Source: DASZQY01 sp036511595 (GTDB lineage Bacteria; Pseudomonadota; Alphaproteobacteria; Rhizobiales; Kaistiaceae). Taken from it: 64,000 nucleotides of DNA. A program made the position numbers and the translations under genes. Below the pieces are notes generated by a model that saw only the letters and a program-made list of their open reading frames with translations, was not told the DNA's origin and searched no databases. The stretch spans positions 15,617 to 79,616 of the forward strand of contig DATCBY010000027.1 of the NCBI GenBank assembly GCA_036511595.1, written 5' to 3'. Of the stretch, positions 54,746 through 62,755 are shown one piece after another; the stretch's first letter is position 1, and each line of letters opens with the position of its first letter.

Positions 54746-56002
54746 CTATGGCTCCGGTGTTATTGCGTCGACTACGGGCTGCGCCTTTCGCGATCTTGGC
54801 CCCTCGATGTTCGGCAGGAAGATCGTCAGCAGGCCGATGACCGGCAGGAACGCGGTTACCTGATAGACGAAGACGATCGACGTGCGGTCGGCGAGCGCGC
54901 CCAGCGCGGCGGCGCCGAGGCCACCCATGCCGAACGCCAGCCCGAAAAATATGCCGGAGACAGTGCCGATTTTTCCCGGCATCAGCTCCTGCGCAAAAAC
55001 CAGGATTGCCGGGAACGCCGAGGCGAGGCCAGCGCCGATGATCGCGGTCAGCACCACGGTTGCGACGAGGCCAACGTGCGGAAGCGCCAGCGTGAACGGC
55101 AGGATGCCCAGGATCGACGCCCAGATGACATATTTGCGGCCGAAGCGATCACCGAGTGGACCGCCAAACAACGTGCCGGCGGCCACTGCGGCAAGGAAAA
55201 CGAACAACAGCAGCTGCGCGGTCTGCACCCCCACGTCAAACTTATCGATCAGGTAGAACGTGTAGTAGCTGGAGATGCTGGCCATATAGAAAAACTTGGA
55301 GAAGATCAGCGTGACCAGCACGACCAGCGCGACGATGATGCGGGTGCGCGAAATTTCTGGTCCCGTACGAACGACCGGCGGTCGTTTCGTTGCAGCGCGA
55401 TGCTGGCGCTTGTACCAGCCGCCGACGTTGAACAGAACGATCATGCCGAGCAGCGCCACGATCGAGAACCACGCGATGCTCTTCTGGCCGCCAGGCACGA
55501 CGATCGAGGCGGCGAGGAGCGGCCCCAGCGCCGAACCGACGTTGCCGCCGACCTGAAACACGGACTGCGCCAGGCCATAGCGCCCGCCTGACGCCATGCG
55601 CGCCACGCGCGAGGATTCCGGATGGAAGACCGATGAGCCCGTGCCAACGAGGGCGGCGGCCACAAGCAGGACGGGATAAGTCGACGCCACGGATAGCAAC
55701 AGGAGGCCGCACAAACTGGCGCCCATGCCGATGGTCAGCGAATAGGGCATGGGCCGCCGGTCGGTGAAGCTGCCGACCAAAGGCTGCAGTAGCGACGCTG
55801 TCACCTGGAAAACAAAGGTGATGAGGCCGATCTGCGCGAACGACAACGCAAAAGAATCTTTGAGGACCGGATAGATTGCCGGCAGCAGCGACTGGATCGT
55901 GTCGTTGAGAAGGTGCGATACGCTGATTGCCAAGAGGATGGCAAAGACCGTCGTCTCGTTGCCGGCAGCGACGCCGCCACCGCTTTTCACGCGCGCTTCC
56001 AC
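54746..56002 (-). CDS. MFS transporter, fosmidomycin-resistance (Fsr) type
   Basis: 418 residues with twelve predicted helices. The N-terminal FAILLAISVSHLLNDTIQSLLPAIYPVLK and the loop-2 motif GSFTDRRPMPYSL with ALVGTGSSVFHPESSRVARMASGG match the Fsr subgroup of drug exporters. GTG start. A PadR-type regulator gene lies upstream on the same strand and may control it. The substrate cannot be read from sequence. Confidence 0.87.
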   Translation of the reverse strand: MEARVKSGGGVAAGNETTVFAILLAISVSHLLNDTIQSLLPAIYPVLKDSFALSFAQIGLITFVFQVTASLLQPLVGSFTDRRPMPYSLTIGMGASLCGLLLLSVASTYPVLLVAAALVGTGSSVFHPESSRVARMASGGRYGLAQSVFQVGGNVGSALGPLLAASIVVPGGQKSIAWFSIVALLGMIVLFNVGGWYKRQHRAATKRPPVVRTGPEISRTRIIVALVVLVTLIFSKFFYMASISSYYTFYLIDKFDVGVQTAQLLLFVFLAAVAAGTLFGGPLGDRFGRKYVIWASILGILPFTLALPHVGLVATVVLTAIIGAGLASAFPAILVFAQELMPGKIGTVSGIFFGLAFGMGGLGAAALGALADRTSIVFVYQVTAFLPVIGLLTIFLPNIEGPRSRKAQPVVDAITPEP

Positions 56003-56126
56003 GATGATGATCCCGGTTTTGAATCACCGGCGGACGCCGGCTTTCGGGACCTATCTATCCGGAAAACGGCGGAAGGCCACCCCCTGTCTTCGTCGCGACG
56101 GGCAGGCCAGGGCGTGATGAATCGTC

Positions 56127-56156
56127 CCGCCCGCGGTGCGGTACACCTGCGGGCGG
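56127..56156 (-). terminator. GC-rich hairpin between the PadR and MFS genes
   Basis: CCGCCCGC-GGTG paired with CACC-t-GCGGGCGG across a 5-base loop (one bulged base), 15-45 bases after the PadR-gene stop on the minus strand. No U-run follows, so it may limit rather than end transcription. Confidence 0.4.
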
Positions 56157-56170
56157 AAGTTTGGGGAGAT

Positions 56171-56836
56171 CTAGAGATCGATTGTGTCGCCCTTGCCGCC
56201 GGCCTTGCGGATGGCTTCTGCGGCGTCGCGCATGGCCTTGGCGATGCGGCGCTGCACATCCTCCGCGGCGTCCGCAAGCTTCTCGGCGATCGCCGCCTTC
56301 AGGTCCCGGCGGGCCTCATTGACCTCGTCGATGACCCCCGGGATGTCGCGATCGCGGCTCTTGCCCTTGCGCTCGCCTTCCCACCAGGCCTTCGCCTGGG
56401 CCATGCGGCGGCCGAATTTCTCGATGCCGTCCAAGACCATATCGGCGAGGTCGCGGTTCTCCTCGAGATGCGCGCGGCCGGTGTCAGTGATCGTGTAGAC
56501 CTTCTTGTTGCCGTCGGCGGCGGCGGAGACGTAGCCGACTTCCTCAAGGTAGGTGAGGGTCGGATAGACGACGCCGGGAGAGGGCGAGTACACGCCGTGC
56601 GAGCGCTCTTCCAGGGCCTTTATGATGTCGTAGCCGTGGCGTGGGCCGTCTGTAAGCAGCGCCAATACCACGACCCGCAGATCGCCGTCGGCGAGCATCT
56701 TGCCGACGCGGAAAGCGCCGCCGCCAAAGCCGCGGCCGCCGCGACCGGGACCGCGGCCCCAGCCCGCCCCCGGACCGCCGCCGCGCCCGCCAAACTGCCA
56801 GCTTTCGCGGCCTTCGCCGTGCCAATGACTGTGCAT
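56171..56836 (-). CDS. PadR family transcriptional regulator with a His/Gly/Arg-rich N-terminal extension
   Basis: 221 residues. Residues 1-45 are low complexity (HSHWHGEG, then GRGGGPGAGWGRGPGRGGRG). A PadR winged helix follows (DLRVVVLALLTDGPRHGYDIIKALEE, YSPSPGVVYPTLTYLEEVGYV, KVYTITDTGRAHL) and a long charged coiled-coil C-terminus. The layout is like E. coli YqjI, whose metal-rich N-terminus senses nickel/iron status, though Cys is absent here. GGAG sits six bases before the ATG at 56836. A dyad upstream may be its own operator. Confidence 0.9.
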   Translation of the reverse strand: MHSHWHGEGRESWQFGGRGGGPGAGWGRGPGRGGRGFGGGAFRVGKMLADGDLRVVVLALLTDGPRHGYDIIKALEERSHGVYSPSPGVVYPTLTYLEEVGYVSAAADGNKKVYTITDTGRAHLEENRDLADMVLDGIEKFGRRMAQAKAWWEGERKGKSRDRDIPGVIDEVNEARRDLKAAIAEKLADAAEDVQRRIAKAMRDAAEAIRKAGGKGDTIDL

Positions 56837-56894
56837 GATCATCTCCTTGGTGTATGTCGTGAGACGTATCTAGGAGGTGAATTCCGGCGCGTCA

Positions 56895-56915
56895 AGACAT
56901 ATCGTAAGATAGTCT
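56895..56915 (-). promoter_or_regulatory. Dyad resembling a PadR operator
   Basis: AGACaTATC-GTAA-GATAGTCT: an 8-bp dyad with one bulged base, 59-79 bases before the PadR-gene start and centred on TATC-N4-GATA, a common PadR recognition pattern. It suggests autoregulation. Confidence 0.5.
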
Positions 56916-56999
56916 ATGCGGGTCGGTACACACGGTATCGGGACGGTGGGCCTTACGCAGTATAGGGGCGCGGTGTAGGCAGGGGGGCACGCACTGTTC

Positions 57000-57086
57000 G
57001 CGGACGTGGCGGAATTGGTAGACGCAAGGGACTTAAAATCCCTTGGAGGTAACTCCGTCCCGGTTCGACCCCGGGCGTCCGCACCA
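57000..57086 (+). tRNA. tRNA-Leu (anticodon TAA), CCA encoded
   Basis: An 87-base cloverleaf with acceptor arms GCGGACG (57000-57006) and CGTCCGC (57076-57082), discriminator A and an encoded CCA. The D-loop holds GGAATTGGTAGACGC, the anticodon loop is CTTAAAA (anticodon TAA), a long class II variable arm TGGAGGTAACTCCG is present, and the T-arm reads CCGGTTCGACCCCGG. Confidence 0.97.
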
Positions 57087-57202
57087 GCTTATTCCCCCAA
57101 AACGCAAGGATTTCCTTGAACTGTTCCATATTGGGCTTATGTAACGCCCAATAAACTCCCAGTATTAGGTTGGCCTGACGGGCCGCGGTCCGGAGAAGAC
57201 GC

Positions 57203-57391
57203 ATGGCGGAGCATCGATTCAAGGTCGGGCAGACAATCCTGCTGCAGAACTCGTTGAAGAATCGCGCCGCTGCGGCCGGAACCTACGAGGTCATCGGCTA
57301 TCGTCCAGAGGACGACGGCGAGCCGTCCTATCGCATCAAGAGCGAACTCGAGCGGCACGAGAGGATCGTTCGCGAAAGCGAGCTGAAATAG
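57203..57391 (+). CDS. Small conserved-looking protein of unknown function
   Basis: 62 residues (HRFKVGQTILLQNSLKNRAAAAG, then YEVIGYRPEDDGEPSYRIKSE) with an SH3-like beta pattern: short strands VGQTILL, TYEVIGY and SYRIKS. GGAGAAG precedes the ATG. Proteins of this shape are frequent beside ribosomal genes in Hyphomicrobiales, but I cannot give a function. rpsU follows 84 bases later. Confidence 0.75.
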   Translation: MAEHRFKVGQTILLQNSLKNRAAAAGTYEVIGYRPEDDGEPSYRIKSELERHERIVRESELK

Positions 57392-57475
57392 ATCATTTCG
57401 CGCTATGCCTGCGCGCTGACTTCGGCTATGCCGTCGCCAGCCAGATTTCCGGTCGGATCATAAGGAAGCCGTGTC

Positions 57476-57757
57476 TTGCAGATACTCGTTCGCGATAACA
57501 ACGTCGACCAGGCGTTGAAAGTCCTCAAGAAGAAGATGCAGCGCGAGGGGATTTTTCGCGAACTGAAGCGCAAGGCCTTCTACGAGAAGCCGTCGGAGCG
57601 CAAGGCGCGCGAAAAGGGCGAGGCCGTTCGCCGTGGGCGCAAGCTCGCGCGCAAGCGGGCCCAGCGCGAAGGGCTCCTGCCGATGCCGAAGAAGCCGCTG
57701 ATGGATGCACGTCGTCCGGGCGGCGGGCGTGGCGGTCCGCGCGCGTCCGGCGCCTAG
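57476..57757 (+). CDS. rpsU: 30S ribosomal protein S21
   Basis: 93 residues: MQILVRDNNVDQALKVLKKKMQREGIFRELKR-type S21 core (quoted in part) with an Arg/Lys-rich middle and a Gly/Arg-rich tail (DARRPGGGRGGPRASG) common in alphaproteobacteria. Initiation is at a TTG (57476) where homology begins, with AAGGAA upstream. No ATG or GTG is available in that position. A clear terminator follows. Confidence 0.93.
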   Translation: MQILVRDNNVDQALKVLKKKMQREGIFRELKRKAFYEKPSERKAREKGEAVRRGRKLARKRAQREGLLPMPKKPLMDARRPGGGRGGPRASGA

Positions 57758-57792
57758 CCGCCGCTAAAGCGAGTGCACATTCAGCCTGATTG

Positions 57793-57824
57793 AAAGCGCC
57801 GCGCGAGCGGCGCTTTTTGTTTTT
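57793..57824 (+). terminator. Rho-independent terminator of rpsU
   Basis: AAAGCGCCGC-GCGA-GCGGCGCTTT, a 10-bp stem followed by TTGTTTTT, 35-67 bases after the rpsU stop. Confidence 0.92.
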
Positions 57825-57892
57825 GGCGGCCGGTTCCGGTCGCCCACAGCCATTCATAAGTGTGTCATGGAGCGCTGCGTTGTCTGCCGGAC

Positions 57893-58931
57893 ATGGACAG
57901 TCCGGTCACTGGATCGCATGGCATCGCCGGTCGCAGCGCTTTGGGTGACGGTGCGCTGTCGGGCCTCGTGTTCGCTTTCCGCATCGAGAGCGACGGCCGT
58001 GCGCGGGAGTTGCCGCGCGATGAAGGTCCCGATGTCGAGGCCGACAGCGGCGGCTGGCTGTGGCTGCATTTCAATCTCGCCGACAATCGTGCCTGCCAGA
58101 CAATTGCGGCGTGGACGGAGATGCCGGCGGCCGCGCGATCCCTTCTGATCGCGCCGCAGGATCACCAGCAGCTCTACGCGACCGCCGACTGCATCTTTGG
58201 CGTTTTCTCGGATCTGGTGCGCGACTTCGAGGGCGCCGGAGAGCGGAACGGGTATCTCAATTTCGCGATGACGGAACGCCTGGTGATCACCGGCCGCCGG
58301 CAACCCTTGCAGTCGGTCGATGCCTTGCGAGCGGCGCTCGCCGCGGGACGCAAGACAGCCAACGCCGCCGCGCTCATCGAGGCGCTGATCGAGCAGGCGA
58401 CCGTCGGCATCGATCGCCTGCTCGAGGAACTGGCGCGCGAACTCGACCGCGTCGAGGATCAGCTGCTCATCGATTCGATCGAAGACGAACGTCGGCGTGT
58501 CGGCCGCGTGCGGCGTACCGGCGTGCGCCTGCACCGCCAACTGGCGGCGCAGGCGCGTGCTCCTCGACCGGTTCGATATTTCGGAGGAGATCGCCATCGT
58601 GCCGGCTATCACCATCGCCAGCGACAAGCTGGTGCAGCGGCTGGACGCGCTCGATCAGGAAGTCCTGTCGGTCCAGGAGCGGGCCCGGCTTCTGCAGGAA
58701 GAAATCGGGGCGCGATTGTCCGAGGAGACCAACCGCAGCCTGAGCGCGCTGGCCATCGTCACGGCGCTCTTCCTGCCGCCGACGCTGGTCACCGGCATCT
58801 TCGGCATGAATACGACGGCGCTGCCGTTTTCGGACTCGCGCTACGGTTTGCTGTGGGCGATCGGGCTGGGCGTTGTCGCCGCCGGGCTTGCCTATTGGCT
58901 ACTGCGCCGCCGCGGCGTCATCCGGCGCTGA
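57893..58931 (+). pseudogene. CorA/ZntB-like divalent cation transporter gene with a frameshift
   Basis: The first frame gives a ZntB-type cytoplasmic domain (GWLWLHFNLADNRACQTI, FGVFSDLVRDFEG, RLVITGRRQPLQSVDALRAAL, LLEELARELDRVEDQLL) up to about 58555. The protein then continues in another frame with RVLLDRFDISEEIAIVPAITIASDKLVQRL (start of the long helix) and the two membrane helices with the GMN motif (TGIFGMNTT) to a TGA at 58929-58931. A single base change near 58550-58565 would restore one protein of about 346 residues. The first-frame product would run on out of phase. Either decayed or an assembly error. Confidence 0.7.
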
Positions 58932-60131
58932 CGGCTGCCAGCGGTAAATCCAATCGTTGCGATCAAGGATCAGACCTTCGCCGGCCAGCCGGAGCAAAGC
59001 GTCGCGGGCGAACGCCATCAGGCCACCGTAGTGATATCGGACGCCCACCCGCCGGGCGGCAGCGGCCACCAACCCGACGCGGGTCTTCCTGCCGGCTTCG
59101 TAGGCGCGAAGCGCCGCCGGCACATCGGCGATTGCACGCAGCCGGTCGGCAAGAACGGCTGCATCCTCGATCGCCATCGCGGCGCCCTGGGCAAGATATG
59201 GGTCCATGGCGTGGGCCGCGTCGCCGAGCAGCGCCACGCGATCGTCCGTCCATGGGCCGTGCGCGTCGACGCGTGTGATGGCGAATTTCTGCCACGATAC
59301 CGGCGCGGCGATCAGGCGGCGGGCGGTCGGCGACCATGCTGCGAAGTGACGGCCGATCTCGGCGGGGTCGCCGACTGCGCTCCATCCGGATTTATCCCAA
59401 CGTTCCTCGACAATGGCGACGACATTGACGGCGGCGCCTTTCGCGACGGGATAGTGGACAAGATGCGCATGCGGACCGAGCCAGAGGGCGGTGCGGTCCA
59501 TGGCGACCAGATCGCGGGCGCTGTCGGCCGCGATCAGCGCGCGCCAGGCAGTGCGACCGGTTGCCTGCGGCGTGGCGCTGCCGGCGATGCGCTGGCGAAA
59601 GGTCGACCAGACGCCGTCGGCGGCGATGATCGCAACCGCCGGAACGACGTCGACGCCGCGCGCGCTGCGGATGCGCACGAGCTGGCCGTCGGGCTGGGGC
59701 AGGATGTCGGCGACCGTTGCGGCGCACTCCAGCGCGATGCAAGGATCGGCGGCGATTGCGTTGGCCAGGATCGTTTGCAGGTCGGCGCGGTGAATGACCC
59801 GGTAAGGAAAACCGTAACGCTGGCGGAAGGTGGCGATCGGCACCGCGACGAGGAGCTGGCCGCCGGTGCCGCTTCGGACTTCGAGCGTTGTCGGTTCGAT
59901 GGCCGCGGCGGCAATTGCGCGCTCGAGGCCAAGACCGGCGAGCACGCGACCGGCATTCGGGGAAAGCTGGATGCCGGCGCCGACTTCGCTCAGATGATCG
60001 GCGCGTTCGGCGATGAAGATTCGAAAACCGGCTGCGGAAAGCGACAGCGCCGCGGTCAGCCCGCCAATGCCTGCGCCGACAATGACGATGGCCGGCCTTT
60101 CACCGCTCCTGCGATGGGGAAGCGCGGCCAA
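58899..60131 (-). CDS. FAD-dependent monooxygenase (salicylate hydroxylase-like)
   Basis: About 410 residues of the PHBH fold: the FAD dinucleotide loop AIVIVGAGIGGLTAALSLSAAG, VGAGIQLSPNAGRVL, the DG-type motif IIAADGVWSTFR and the second FAD motif VALLGDAAHAMDPYLAQGAAMAIEDA. Such enzymes hydroxylate aromatic acids with NAD(P)H and O2. The true start is unclear: no ATG precedes the fold in a good position, so I give a TTG at 60131. The frame remains open upstream through the next gene. It overlaps the frameshifted CorA-like gene at its 3' end. Confidence 0.82.
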   Translation of the reverse strand: MAALPHRRSGERPAIVIVGAGIGGLTAALSLSAAGFRIFIAERADHLSEVGAGIQLSPNAGRVLAGLGLERAIAAAAIEPTTLEVRSGTGGQLLVAVPIATFRQRYGFPYRVIHRADLQTILANAIAADPCIALECAATVADILPQPDGQLVRIRSARGVDVVPAVAIIAADGVWSTFRQRIAGSATPQATGRTAWRALIAADSARDLVAMDRTALWLGPHAHLVHYPVAKGAAVNVVAIVEERWDKSGWSAVGDPAEIGRHFAAWSPTARRLIAAPVSWQKFAITRVDAHGPWTDDRVALLGDAAHAMDPYLAQGAAMAIEDAAVLADRLRAIADVPAALRAYEAGRKTRVGLVAAAARRVGVRYHYGGLMAFARDALLRLAGEGLILDRNDWIYRWQPSAPDDAAAAQ

Positions 60132-60142
60132 CGGCGCCCCGG

Positions 60143-60388
60143 TCAGGCGGCCATGTCGCGGTAAAGATGCCCGGCTGGATCGGTCTCGGTCGGGCCGAGG
60201 GCCGGATTGTAGCGATAGAGCGTCGAGCAGTAGGGGCAGACCTTTTCGTTGTCGTCGCCCATGTCGAGATAGATGTGCGGGTGGTCGAACGGCGCCGTGG
60301 CGCCGATGCACATGAACTCCTTGACGCCGATGGCGATGGCCGGGACGCCGGAGTTATTGTGAAAATGCGGGACGACGTGGCCGGCCAT
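60143..60388 (-). CDS. Zinc-finger protein of the NDUFS6 type (zf-CHCC)
   Basis: 81 residues with Cys27 in KEFMCIGATAPFDHPH, His36, and Cys51/Cys54 in VCPYCSTLYRY, giving the C-x8-H-x14-C-x2-C zinc site of the mitochondrial complex I subunit NDUFS6 and its alphaproteobacterial relatives. It is expected to bind Zn and assist respiratory complex I assembly. No nuo genes are in the window. It lies immediately upstream of the monooxygenase gene. Confidence 0.9.
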   Translation of the reverse strand: MAGHVVPHFHNNSGVPAIAIGVKEFMCIGATAPFDHPHIYLDMGDDNEKVCPYCSTLYRYNPALGPTETDPAGHLYRDMAA

Positions 60389-60515
60389 GCAATCTGTCCT
60401 CGGGGTTTACTGCGGGGACAATAGCGGCGGGCGCGGCGGAGTGGTAGGGCCGTTGGCCGAGTGTTGACCCCCTCCGGGCCTCCCCCTTTCAGGGGGAATA
60501 TGTGCGATTGCAAAC

Positions 60516-61241
60516 CTAGAGGACGGCACCGGGCGGCGGCTCGATATTCGGCCAGCGTTCCCGGATCGAGGCGCACGCGGCTTCTATGTTGTTGAAGCGC
60601 CGCACGGAATCCGTTGGTGCAGGATGGGCAATCCCTGAGTAGGCATCCACGGCGAGACGTAGGGCAAGTTCAACCTCCACCTTGTCGTGAGGAGGCAGAA
60701 GCGACCGCAAGTATCCGACTAAGAAGGCGGCTTGCCATAGCGCAACGGCCTCAGAGAGGGCTTTTCCTTTCGCATAGCGAAGGATGCCCGCGCCGGTCCG
60801 AACCTTGTTTGTTTTTGTCAGCCGCCGCAAACGAAAGGCCAACTCGGTATTGACCTTGACGCCGTGCAACAGGAGGGCGGGTGATTGGCCGGGGGCGAGC
60901 CGTTCGCCTTCCGGAAGCGTAAATGTAGGTGCGACCTTCGCGAACCTGTCGATGTAGTCAGCGTTATGGTCGAATAGGTCGCGGTCGAAATCGCCGTCCG
61001 CCATCCGGTTCCGTAGTTCTTGGGCCGCTGCCTTCAGGGGTGCCACTACCCCGCCGCCGGTCCTAATGTACTTGCCGACCGCCAACTTGGCTTCGTCATG
61101 TTGAATTACGCGGGCGCGTGGCTGGTACTTGCAGCCTCGGACGATAGTCCTCCTGGCTTGTTCAGACGCCGCCATGTAGTCCGCCAGTGACCGGGCGGAA
61201 ATCTGAGGTTCCTTTACCTCGCGGTGAGTTTTGTCGGGCAC
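60516..61241 (-). CDS. Unrecognised protein downstream of a ParA-like gene
   Basis: 241 residues from a GTG at 61241 with GGAGAAG upstream. The sequence is mostly helical and soluble, with SLADYMAASEQARRTIVRGC near the N-terminus, a basic middle (LRRLTKTNKVRTGAGI), then a hydrophobic helix (LWQAAFLVGYLRSLLP). No known domain is seen. It is encoded on the same strand as the ParA-like gene and about 325 bases downstream of it, with a small gene on the other strand between them. It could be a DNA-binding or adaptor partner, but that is a guess. Confidence 0.6.
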   Translation of the reverse strand: MPDKTHREVKEPQISARSLADYMAASEQARRTIVRGCKYQPRARVIQHDEAKLAVGKYIRTGGGVVAPLKAAAQELRNRMADGDFDRDLFDHNADYIDRFAKVAPTFTLPEGERLAPGQSPALLLHGVKVNTELAFRLRRLTKTNKVRTGAGILRYAKGKALSEAVALWQAAFLVGYLRSLLPPHDKVEVELALRLAVDAYSGIAHPAPTDSVRRFNNIEAACASIRERWPNIEPPPGAVL

Positions 61242-61262
61242 GATTCTTCTCCGAGAGGGACC

Positions 61263-61490
61263 ATGGACCAGCACTACTATAGCGTGAAGATAGACGAGGA
61301 ACGCACTCTCTGTTTGGCGCCGCTTACAGAGCGTCGGCTGGACATGGCCGGCCAAGATATTGCCGATGTCAGCGGCTACTTTCTCTACGAACAACACGGT
61401 GTCGGTGACTGCGCCCGTATTGAAATCCTTGCGCAGCTTTTCACCGACGAGGCAGCGCAGCGGCTGCGTCAGGTCTTTTCGATGGCCTAG
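61263..61490 (+). CDS. Small hypothetical protein between the unknown gene and the ParA-like gene
   Basis: 75 residues (MDQHYYSVKIDEERTLCLAP ... LRQVFSMA) from an ATG at 61263 preceded by GAGAGGGACC. It is divergent from the 241-residue protein gene, 21 bases away, and convergent with the ParA-like gene. It is acidic, with no recognised domain, signal peptide or membrane segment. An in-frame upstream start at 61224 would overlap the neighbour. Confidence 0.5.
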   Translation: MDQHYYSVKIDEERTLCLAPLTERRLDMAGQDIADVSGYFLYEQHGVGDCARIEILAQLFTDEAAQRLRQVFSMA

Positions 61491-61566
61491 GCCGTTCCTA
61501 GGGTTTTGACGTGCGCTCTTTCCGCACTTCGCATCTCCTTTCTGTTGCCGGGATTGCCTGTTCTGA

Positions 61567-62640
61567 TCAGAGGGCGGCGGTGAGATTGGCAACTTCCGTC
61601 TTGTAGCGGTCGACCGACGGATTCACTTCGAGTCGCTGACCTTCGACGACGTACTTCTTTCCGCTTTGCAGCTTGGCCAGCGGAATGCGCTGATTGCCGC
61701 TGATGCGACCGCTCGAATGAAAATCATCCAGCAAGTAAAAGCACCGGCTAACGTCATTGTCCGAGAAAACATGCGCGAACTCTTGGGCGACCTTTAGGGC
61801 CTGCTCAACGAAGAAGCGCGTCGAACTGTCCGGTGCGTTGGGCTTCTGACGGTTCCAGCCGCAATGGGTCATGACCACGGCATGGACCTTCGGGGTGTGC
61901 TTCAGGCCAGCCTGAGCGTTGAACTTCTGGAAGTCCATCATCGGGTCGGTCAGCATCCGCAATGTGAGGCGCAGGGCTTCAATTGAGTGCTGATCCACGC
62001 GGACTGGGATGATCAGCGCATCGGCGGCCACCCAAGCTAGATGGGTGGCACCGCCAAAGAACGGGCTGGTGTCGATCAGAACTTTCTCCGGTTTGGCTAT
62101 GGCAGCCGCGCGATCGATAATTCTGGTCAACGAAGTCAAGATTCTCCGGCTGGCGTCTTTCGTATGGGTTCCGCCCGCAATTTGCGCGAACTGTGCGAGT
62201 TGGCTGTAGAGAAAGGATGGGAACACAAACAACTCGGTGGACCCAGGGATCATGTACGTCGGCCTGTTACCCGCAAACGGCAGGCACGACCCCTTTACGT
62301 TGATCGTCGAGTCATCAACATCAAAGGTGCCCGCGCCTGTGATCTCGACCACCAGCGCGTCGTAAAGCGTCTGCTTGTAGTCATGCAGAACGTCGCCAAA
62401 CATGTTTTGGGAGAAGTTGCGCTGCGAGCAGGTGTCCATCAGCAACGTCCGGAACGTTCGGGACACCTCGTAGGCCAAGTTAAAGGCTAGAGTACTTTTG
62501 CCGATGCCGCCGCGAAAGTTTGAAACTGCGTAAGTGCGGAACCGCTCATCGCGCAAGGGCACTACCTCGCCCTTCAAGACGCGTTCCGACCGCTCCAGAA
62601 CGTCCTCGATTCCATTGCTAAACATTGAAAGAGTGCTCAT
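61567..62640 (-). CDS. ParA-like (SIMIBI) ATPase
   Basis: 357 residues. The Walker A region FRGGIGKSTLAFNLAYE (residues 42-58) has Arg where ParA proteins have the signature Lys (KGGxGKT). Walker A' is LLMDTCSQRN and Walker B is EKVLIDTSPFFGG. The C-terminus (FLLDDFHSS..., VEGQRLEVNPSVDRYKTEVANL) is unlike standard ParA. An N-terminal extension of about 40 residues precedes the ATPase. AAGG six bases upstream supports the ATG at 62640. The gene diverges from an IS1595 transposase gene across a 115-bp region with palindromes. Confidence 0.8.
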   Translation of the reverse strand: MSTLSMFSNGIEDVLERSERVLKGEVVPLRDERFRTYAVSNFRGGIGKSTLAFNLAYEVSRTFRTLLMDTCSQRNFSQNMFGDVLHDYKQTLYDALVVEITGAGTFDVDDSTINVKGSCLPFAGNRPTYMIPGSTELFVFPSFLYSQLAQFAQIAGGTHTKDASRRILTSLTRIIDRAAAIAKPEKVLIDTSPFFGGATHLAWVAADALIIPVRVDQHSIEALRLTLRMLTDPMMDFQKFNAQAGLKHTPKVHAVVMTHCGWNRQKPNAPDSSTRFFVEQALKVAQEFAHVFSDNDVSRCFYLLDDFHSSGRISGNQRIPLAKLQSGKKYVVEGQRLEVNPSVDRYKTEVANLTAAL

Positions 62641-62657
62641 TTTCCGCCTTTTTGCTG

Positions 62658-62710
62658 CTTGACCGACACTATGGGTATCGATATACCTGATCGACAGAGT
62701 GTCGGTCAAG
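62658..62710. repeat. Perfect 13-bp inverted repeat in the ParA-like/transposase divergent promoter
   Basis: CTTGACCGACACT (62658-62670) and AGTGTCGGTCAAG (62698-62710), separated by 27 bases that themselves hold GGTAT-CGAT-ATACC. The right arm also overlaps the first CGACA-N3-TGTCG palindrome. It is either an operator array or a terminal-repeat relic. Confidence 0.85.
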
Positions 62711-62732
62711 CCTATCGAGCGACAGTCTGTCG
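62692..62732. promoter_or_regulatory. Two CGACA-N3-TGTCG palindromes, candidate operators
   Basis: CGACA-GAG-TGTCG at 62692-62704 and CGACA-GTC-TGTCG at 62720-62732, 28 bases apart start to start (nearly three helical turns), between the two divergent starts. The spacing and identity of arms suggest cooperative binding of one dimeric regulator. Confidence 0.6.
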
Positions 62733-62755
62733 ATGGAACCCAAGGGGCGGCGAAA

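Noticed and set aside
57000..57086. tRNA-Leu as the integration site for the mobile region at the right end
   Set aside because: Conserved chromosomal genes (rpsU, zinc-finger protein gene) lie between it and the mobile genes, and no copy of the tRNA 3' end was seen near 60.5 kb.
58545..58570. Programmed ribosomal frameshift in the CorA-like gene
   Set aside because: No slippery heptamer followed by a clear pseudoknot is visible. A lesion or sequence error is simpler.
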